From Rhodospirillaceae bacterium (GTDB taxonomy: Bacteria; Pseudomonadota; Alphaproteobacteria; GCA-2731375), in NCBI GenBank assembly GCA_018701215.1, contig JABIWH010000043.1:1-17144 (forward strand): a stretch of DNA of 17,144 nucleotides, written 5' to 3'. Below, one piece after another: positions 12,724-17,144 of this stretch (positions are counted from its first letter, which is position 1; every line of letters starts with the position of its first letter). The notes below the pieces were generated by a model. That model did no database searches, had not been told where the DNA came from, and saw only the letters and a program-made list of their open reading frames with translations. The translations under genes were made by a program, and so were the position numbers.

Positions 12724-13098
12724 TCAGCCGACCACCTTGATATAGGTATCTTTTTTCAGGATTTCGCCCTCGCCGAAGGTGTAGACATCGACGCCCAGCC
12801 AGTCCTGTTTCTCGCCGCTTTTCAAGGTGGCCCGGCGGTGCCATTCCGTATAGGCCTTGTCGCCAACGACCCGGGCATCAAGCTTATCCCAGCTCACTTC
12901 CTCGGTGGCGGCGAACAGATTATCAAAATAGCTTCTGATCTCGTCATGCCCCTCATAGCGGGTGCCGAACGGATCGGGCCCGACCGCATTCACGAAGGCG
13001 CCCTGCTTGGCGAAATAGCCGACCATGGCGCCGACATCGTGGCGGGCAAAGGCGGCGCCGATTTCTTCCAATAGGGCAAATGTTTCCTGTTCCGTCAT
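12724..13098 (-). CDS. SnoaL/NTF2-like protein
   Basis: A 124-residue protein of the NTF2-like cone fold: an N-terminal helix with TFALLEEIGAAFARHDVGAM, a strand with FVNAVGPDPFG, RYEGHDEIRSYFDNLF as the second helical part, then a curved sheet ending in VDVYTFGEGEILKKDTYI. Such proteins act as small cyclases, isomerases or lyases, or as ligand-binding subunits; sequence alone does not say which. GAGGTGAGG lies directly before the ATG (starting 11 bases upstream). It sits between the paired LLM oxidoreductases and the YdhR-like protein and probably handles an intermediate of that pathway. Confidence 0.75.
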   Translation of the reverse strand: MTEQETFALLEEIGAAFARHDVGAMVGYFAKQGAFVNAVGPDPFGTRYEGHDEIRSYFDNLFAATEEVSWDKLDARVVGDKAYTEWHRRATLKSGEKQDWLGVDVYTFGEGEILKKDTYIKVVG

Positions 13099-13157
13099 AA
13101 CCTCACCTCTTTCGTTTTGCTTTGGCTGCTACTCTAACTCACATTGCGGGAACCGCG

Positions 13158-14186
13158 CTACAACGCCCGGCGGACTTTCGGGAATACTTCTTCGGCCATC
13201 AACTGAAAGGTATCCAGCACCTGGGCTTGGGGCATGCCGACGCCCTGCACGCTCATGATGATATGGTTGGCGCCCAAAACCTGGTGATAGCGCAGCATCT
13301 CTTCGGCAACCTCGTCAGGGTCGCCGACAATAAAGCGGTCGCGGGCCAGATCCTCGTAATCCATGGTGATGTCCTGATCGCCCTTGGCCATGGCCTTGTC
13401 CTGGCCCCAGGTTTTGTACAGGTCGTATTGCGCCTTGATATAGGGTGCGGCGATCTCGATTGCCTGGTCATGGCTGGGCGCGCAGAACACTTCGCGGCGG
13501 ATCGGCAGTTCGGCCGGAAATGGCCGGCCCAGCTTGTCCAACTCCGCCCGGTACAGATCCATCTGCCGCGACAAGGTCGGTAAATTCTGATGCGGATTAA
13601 GGTACCAGCAGTCGCCCAGGCGGGCGGCACGCCTGACCGCGTTGTCCGCATTGGCGCCAATCCAGATCGGCGGGTGCGGCGTTTGCACCAGGGGCAGGGA
13701 GACCACCGCTTCATCAAGCTCGAAATGAGAACCTTTCATGGAGACCTTTTCCTCGGTCCAAAGCCGCTTTATAGCCTCCAGATTCTCTTCAAAGCGGGCC
13801 ACGCCCTCGCCTTTCCTAACGCCGAAACCCTTGTATTCCACGTCGCGGTAACCCAGGGCGCAGCCAAAGATCACCCGGCCTCCGGACATCACGTCCATGG
13901 CCGCGAAATTCTCCGCCACCTCCAGCGGATTGTGCAGGGACAACAGGACGATGCCGGCATTCAGGCGTACGTTCGGTGCCTCGGCCATGACCCGGCACAG
14001 GTAGGGCACCTGCATGAATTCGCGATGGGGAAAGGTGGAAAAGTGAGAACCCGTGGTAATCGAGTCGTAACCCAGCCGGTCCAACACGCGGGCCTGCTCC
14101 ATCAGCTCAGCAAAATGAGCCGACATATCATCACCCCATTCAAAGACGCCGCGCTGCATCACGCCAAACTGCATCTTCCCGCTCAT
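13158..14186 (-). CDS. LLM-class flavin-dependent oxidoreductase (second of a pair)
   Basis: A 342-residue luciferase-like TIM-barrel protein that would use reduced FMN or F420. Seen: an N-terminal FGVMQRG, a HxNPLEVAE block with LLSLHNPLEVAENFA, GRVIFGCALGY, the RFEENLEAIKRLWTEE helix and HPPIWIGAN before NAVRRAARLGDCW, all typical of the family. I start at the ATG at 14186 (MSGKMQFG): its ATGA overlaps the stop of the preceding LLM gene, a coupled start, while longer frames read into that gene. It shares the KRLWTE, PPIW and RRAARL blocks with the upstream gene, so the two are paralogues. Such pairs may act as heterodimers, as in bacterial luciferase, or as separate monooxygenases. Confidence 0.8.
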   Translation of the reverse strand: MSGKMQFGVMQRGVFEWGDDMSAHFAELMEQARVLDRLGYDSITTGSHFSTFPHREFMQVPYLCRVMAEAPNVRLNAGIVLLSLHNPLEVAENFAAMDVMSGGRVIFGCALGYRDVEYKGFGVRKGEGVARFEENLEAIKRLWTEEKVSMKGSHFELDEAVVSLPLVQTPHPPIWIGANADNAVRRAARLGDCWYLNPHQNLPTLSRQMDLYRAELDKLGRPFPAELPIRREVFCAPSHDQAIEIAAPYIKAQYDLYKTWGQDKAMAKGDQDITMDYEDLARDRFIVGDPDEVAEEMLRYHQVLGANHIIMSVQGVGMPQAQVLDTFQLMAEEVFPKVRRAL

Positions 14187-15169
14187 GAGATCAGCTTTCC
14201 AATACGTTCGATATTTGCCAGCACCTCGCCCTGGTCCAGGCCCGGCCATTGCATGCGCATGAGGAAATGATCGCTGCCGGTCTGCTCGGCGCATTGCTGT
14301 AATTGATCGCGGACTTCCACGGCGTCGCCAACCAGGAAATGGCTGGCAACGTAATCATCGAAGGCGCTTTCGAAATCGCCGGCGGCGGCACCTTCCTGCC
14401 CCCAGGCGGCGTAGGCGGAATATTTTGCCAGCAAAGGCCCGCGCGAGATTTCCCGGGCATGGGCGCCGTTGCGTCCGATGAAGCATTCCCGCACGATCGG
14501 GCATTTAACACTGTCGTCCAGGCCGGCCCGGCGACGTTCCTCGCGAAACATAGCCATGCATTCGTTCAGCCGCTCGAAAGACATGGTCGGCGCCACCAGC
14601 CAGGCATCGGCCAGACGGGCGGCGCGCCGGACTGCGCCTTCCACATCGCCGCCCAGCCAGATCGGCGGGCGCGGCTGTTGTTGCGGGCGTACGCCGGGGC
14701 GGGCATCGGTCAGCTGGAAATAGCGGCCCTCGTGGTTGACGCAATCCTCTGTCCAAAGCCGCTTGATGACCGCTAATCCTTCCGTCAGGCGGCCAACGCG
14801 ATTCTTGATGTCCACCCCCATGGCCTGGAATTCCTCCACGCGATAGCCCAGTCCCGCCGCCAGGACATAATTGCCGTCACATAGCCAGTCGATGGTGGCG
14901 CCTTCCTCGGCCGCCAGCACCGGGTTCATCATGGACAGCAACAAGACACCGGGGCCGATCTGCATGCCGGCGGCATCCTCGGCCAGCAGGCCCAGCAGCG
15001 GGTTGGTCTGGAACATGCCCATGGGTCCGCTGACCAAATGCTGACCCAGCAGCAGCGAGGAAAAGCCGGTCTTCCGGGCCGCCTGAACCTGTTGCCGCAA
15101 ATTAGCCAGTACCACCTTGGGGTTTTCCTCCGCCCGCCATTGCGATGCGGTAAACATGCCGATGCGCAT
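14183..15169 (-). CDS. LLM-class flavin-dependent oxidoreductase (first of a pair)
   Basis: A 328-residue luciferase-like protein of the same family as the next gene. Seen: the N-terminal MRIGMFTA strand, LLLGQHLVSGP, NPVLAAEEGATIDWL, NYVLAAGLGYR, GLAVIKRLWTED, PRPPIWLGGDVEGAVRRAARLADAWLVAP. It would oxygenate a pathway substrate with reduced flavin; no flavin reductase gene is visible here. The ATG at 15169 is chosen because GGAG lies six bases upstream; the ATG at 15181 has a purine stretch touching it. It heads the minus-strand run, with the divergent dehydrogenase gene 86 bases away, and overlaps the second LLM gene by four bases. Confidence 0.8.
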   Translation of the reverse strand: MRIGMFTASQWRAEENPKVVLANLRQQVQAARKTGFSSLLLGQHLVSGPMGMFQTNPLLGLLAEDAAGMQIGPGVLLLSMMNPVLAAEEGATIDWLCDGNYVLAAGLGYRVEEFQAMGVDIKNRVGRLTEGLAVIKRLWTEDCVNHEGRYFQLTDARPGVRPQQQPRPPIWLGGDVEGAVRRAARLADAWLVAPTMSFERLNECMAMFREERRRAGLDDSVKCPIVRECFIGRNGAHAREISRGPLLAKYSAYAAWGQEGAAAGDFESAFDDYVASHFLVGDAVEVRDQLQQCAEQTGSDHFLMRMQWPGLDQGEVLANIERIGKLIS

Positions 15170-15255
15170 TCCGTGCTCCATTCCTGCTGCTGTTTGCCGG
15201 CACTATGCTACACTTGCCATGACCATTGGTGGGGTATTTTTGTCGGAGGTAAGGC

Positions 15256-16152
15256 ATGAAAGCGGGTTTCATAGGCACGGGCAGCATTGGCGCACCCTTG
15301 GCCGGCAACATCCTGGATCAGGAAAAATCACTGGTCGTCTTTGACATCAACCCAGCGGCAACCAGGGCCCTGGCGGAAAAACAGGCCAGCGTCGTGCAAT
15401 CGCCGGCGCAGGTCGCCAGCCAGGCGGAGGTGGTTTTCGCCTGCATGCCCAGCATCGATAGTTTTCACGCCGTGGTGTCGGGCGCCGACGGCGTGCTGGC
15501 GGGCGATAAAATGACAACCTTCGTCAATCTGGGCACCATGGGTACCGAGGCCGTGGGCGAGATCGAGGCCGTCTTGTCGGCCAAGGGCATCGCCATGCTG
15601 GACTCGCCCATTACCGGCGGCGTGCAACGGGCCAAGGCGGGCGACATCACGGTTGTCACGTCTGGCCCACAGGAAGTCTTCGACCGGGTTGAGCCGTTGT
15701 TGCAGGCCTTTGCCCGCGATATCCATTACGTGGGTGACAAGATCGGCCAGGCGCAATTGGTCAAGATCGCCAACAACATCATGTCGTTCACCAACCTGGT
15801 GATCGCGTCGGAGGCCATGGTGATGGCGGCGAAAGGCGGCGTTGATCCGGAAAAGGCCCTGGGCGTTTTCAATGCGGGTTCCGGCCAGAACAGGGCCACC
15901 CTGTTGACCATGCCCAATTTTATTCTGAAAAAAGACGCCAACATGGAAGCACCCATGCACATCATCGAAAAGGACGCGATGCTGTGGCGCATGGAGGCCG
16001 AGCGTCTCGACGTACCGCAAAACGTCGCCGCCGCCACCTATCAAACCCTGCGCCAGGCCCTGGCCATGGGCCTGCACGACGGCGATCTCAGCGACATTGT
16101 CCAGGTGGTGGAACGAGCCGCCGGTTTCAAATTGCCCAAGACGCGGGACTAA
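15256..16152 (+). CDS. NAD(P)-dependent beta-hydroxyacid dehydrogenase, 3-hydroxyisobutyrate dehydrogenase family
   Basis: A 298-residue protein, the usual size for the family. Seen: the N-terminal GTGSIG (7-12) nucleotide motif, the acidic end of the second strand VVFD30, the substrate loop DSPITGG (116-122), the catalytic Lys170 in GQAQLVKIANN with Asn174, and an all-helical C-terminal domain. It would reduce or oxidise a 3-hydroxy acid or a semialdehyde such as tartronate; the exact substrate is open. GGAGG at 15245-15249 gives an excellent ribosome binding site. It is divergent from the LLM operon, so the 86-base gap probably holds both promoters. The stop codon falls in an 11-bp tandem repeat. 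Confidence 0.85.
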   Translation: MKAGFIGTGSIGAPLAGNILDQEKSLVVFDINPAATRALAEKQASVVQSPAQVASQAEVVFACMPSIDSFHAVVSGADGVLAGDKMTTFVNLGTMGTEAVGEIEAVLSAKGIAMLDSPITGGVQRAKAGDITVVTSGPQEVFDRVEPLLQAFARDIHYVGDKIGQAQLVKIANNIMSFTNLVIASEAMVMAAKGGVDPEKALGVFNAGSGQNRATLLTMPNFILKKDANMEAPMHIIEKDAMLWRMEAERLDVPQNVAAATYQTLRQALAMGLHDGDLSDIVQVVERAAGFKLPKTRD

Positions 16153-16173
16153 CGCGGGACTAACGCGGAATTA
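16141..16173 (+). repeat. 11-bp tandem repeat over the stop codon
   Basis: ACGCGGGACTA occurs twice exactly (16141-16151 and 16152-16162) and once with changes (ACGCGGAATTA, 16163-16173). The first unit carries the last codons of the dehydrogenase gene and most of its TAA, so the array looks like a local slippage duplication. Confidence 0.75.
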
Positions 16174-16263
16174 GAGCAAGTTTCAATTAATCTGAGTCGC
16201 CCAAGACTTGTTTGGCGCGACTTAACTTATTGATTTAATTGCTCTTTTCTTGAGGGTCTGAGC
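16174..16263. repeat. Dispersed imperfect palindromic repeat, copy B
   Basis: The second copy of the repeat at 12566-12656. It is nearly self-complementary end to end: it opens with GAGCAAG (preceded by A) and its right arm closes with AATTGCTCT. The centre GTCGCCCAA...TTGGCGCGAC forms its own hairpin. Directly after it comes GAGCATGTT-TTGCAGC-AACATGCTC (16260-16284), a perfect 9-bp hairpin that overlaps the repeat's last bases. Confidence 0.7.
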
Positions 16264-16284
16264 ATGTTTTGCAGCAACATGCTC
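16260..16284. repeat. 9-bp perfect stem-loop at the end of repeat copy B
   Basis: GAGCATGTT and AACATGCTC are separated by TTGCAGC. It could contribute to ending transcription of the dehydrogenase gene, but no T run follows. Confidence 0.5.
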
Positions 16285-16359
16285 TAGAGTTTCACGGCCC
16301 GGCTCAAACAACTCGGTTCAAATTACGCGAAGACTTCAGCAAACAGCTGCTTTTTCAGG

Positions 16360-16365
16360 TATAAT
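16360..16365 (+). promoter_or_regulatory. Possible -10 box of the PAS_5 gene
   Basis: A perfect TATAAT stands 33 bases before the GTG start codon, a natural distance. No good -35 hexamer is found 16-18 bases upstream (TTCAGC at 16335-16340 is spaced 19), so the call is tentative. Confidence 0.4.
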
Positions 16366-16398
16366 CTTACAGGAAATAACTGCCGCTAAGGTGTCTTC

Positions 16399-16869
16399 GT
16401 GGAGCGGTTTGAAAAGGTCTCTGTTAGCCCCAACCTGGGCCTATTACTGGACTATTGGTCCGGGCTTTGCTTTGGCCGGCGAATGCCCGCGCGCGCGGAT
16501 ATCGACCCGATGGATATGCCGCGGCATTTGTTGCCGAATATCTTGTTAATCCAGGTTTTCCACGATCCGCTAAGGTTCTATTATCGGCTCATGGGCACGG
16601 CCATAGCGGATATCTTGGGCGAGGATTGGACCGGAAAGTTCAGCGATGAAATCCAATTAGCGCACGAGAATGTGCGGCTGCAATACATCGAAACGGTCGA
16701 AAAAGCGGCCCCGACCATCTACCTGAACCAATATAGCAAGTATGACCCTTCGGTCGGATACGAACGATTGCTGAATTACGAGCGCGTACTGTTACCGCTC
16801 TCCGACGACGACGCGGTGGTGCATCATCTATTGGGCGCCACTTTGGCCAAGCCGGCGGAAAGACCCTAA
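16399..16869 (+). CDS. PAS_5 family protein
   Basis: A 156-residue protein matching the layout of the alphaproteobacterial PAS_5 family: a LLDYWSGLCFGRRMPARADIDP opening, then LLPNILLIQV, FYYRLMGTAIADILGEDWTGK as the core PAS strands and helix, and a YERLLNYERVLLPLSDD end strand. Most members are single-domain proteins of unknown role, thought to sense small molecules. The start is a GTG at 16399 with AAGG seven bases upstream and a TATAAT further up. It is monocistronic and convergent with the porin gene, whose terminator lies between the two stop codons. Confidence 0.7.
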   Translation: MERFEKVSVSPNLGLLLDYWSGLCFGRRMPARADIDPMDMPRHLLPNILLIQVFHDPLRFYYRLMGTAIADILGEDWTGKFSDEIQLAHENVRLQYIETVEKAAPTIYLNQYSKYDPSVGYERLLNYERVLLPLSDDDAVVHHLLGATLAKPAERP

Positions 16870-16880
16870 ATCATCTAGAC

Positions 16881-16915
16881 AAAAAAAGAACGTGGGGCCA
16901 AAAGGCCCCACGTTC
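16881..16915 (-). terminator. Rho-independent terminator of the porin gene
   Basis: A perfect 12-bp stem, GAACGTGGGGCC and GGCCCCACGTTC, with a four-base loop (AAAA on the plus strand). On the minus strand it is followed directly by seven T residues (16881-16887). It lies 26 bases after the porin stop codon. On the plus strand no T run follows, so it serves mainly the porin transcript. Confidence 0.9.
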
Positions 16916-16941
16916 CCATACAACGTGTATGTTTGGATCGA

Positions 16942-17144
16942 TTAGAACGAGAATTTCGTTCCAATGACACCAACAGTAGCTTCGCCCTCGGTTGCGGGAG
17001 AAGCATTAGCAATGTTGGCCGAGTCCTCGAAATCCCAGAACTGCACGCCACCAAAGAGCTTGATCCCAGGCCCGAGATTGTAAGTACCACCAACGGATAC
17101 ATACTCGGTCTGGTCATCACGCGTGGATTTCACGCCACCGACGA
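16942..17144 (-). CDS. Outer membrane porin, C-terminal fragment (gene continues beyond the window)
   Basis: The last 66 or so residues of a beta-barrel outer membrane protein; the 5' part lies right of the window. Seen: alternating strands (EYVSVGGTYNLGPGIKLFGGVQFW), a loop with Asp/Asn/Ala, and a final strand EATVGVIGTKFSF ending in the terminal Phe that the BAM machinery recognises. The pattern YNLGPG-KL-GG is typical of general porins of Rhodospirillales-like bacteria. The frame stays open to the window edge with no start codon preceded by a ribosome binding site. A strong terminator follows. Confidence 0.8.
   Translation of the reverse strand, partial: VGGVKSTRDDQTEYVSVGGTYNLGPGIKLFGGVQFWDFEDSANIANASPATEGEATVGVIGTKFSF

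Overview
The window is a high-GC bacterial chromosome segment with an AT-richer accessory segment (about 1-2009) at its left edge. Gene styles suggest an alphaproteobacterium, probably a Rhodospirillales-like marine or soil heterotroph. The supporting signs are a C-terminal porin fragment ending in Phe, a PAS_5-type protein, GGATTGCCGGG-type palindromic repeats, and a catabolic gene set of LLM flavin oxidoreductases, an MlrC peptidase, crotonase, CoA-transferase and GST. No 16S or housekeeping gene is present, so the taxonomy is inference.

Region 1 (1-2009) looks like the right end of an integrated element. It holds a chain of overlapping tiny ORFs ending in a ribbon-helix-helix protein, a hairpin-rich gap with a good intrinsic terminator, a small secreted four-cysteine protein and a lipoprotein. 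It stops at 2010-2054, a 45-nt sequence that reads as the 3' part of a tRNA-Phe gene from the first base of the anticodon loop to the encoded CCA. No matching 5' half lies in front of it. This is the expected scar of site-specific integration into tRNA-Phe; the intact tRNA and any integrase would lie to the left, outside the window.

Region 2 (2301-5904) has an FAD hydroxylase of the 3-hydroxybenzoate 6-hydroxylase type diverging from an SDR-like protein that has Phe where the catalytic Tyr should be. A hairpin-dense convergent gap follows, then a TetR/YxaF-like regulator in line with a PaaG-like crotonase. Region 3 (5905-10732) has three REP-like palindromes, a family VIII/CubicO serine hydrolase, a GST, an MlrC (M81) metallopeptidase and, divergently, an alpha/beta hydrolase with an odd proline-rich N-terminus.

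Region 4 (10750-15169, minus strand) looks like a catabolic operon read in this order: LLM oxidoreductase, a second LLM oxidoreductase (4-nt overlap), SnoaL/NTF2-like protein, YdhR-like monooxygenase, CoA-transferase alpha, CoA-transferase beta. A beta-hydroxyacid dehydrogenase diverges from its head. Together these fit oxidative breakdown of an unidentified, perhaps cyclic, substrate to CoA esters; the substrate cannot be read from sequence. Region 5 (16153-17144) holds a repeat, a PAS_5 protein and the end of a porin gene with a strong terminator.

The observations most worth a second look are the tRNA-Phe attachment scar, the two-copy imperfect palindromic repeat (12566-12656 and 16174-16263), and the paired-LLM catabolic operon.
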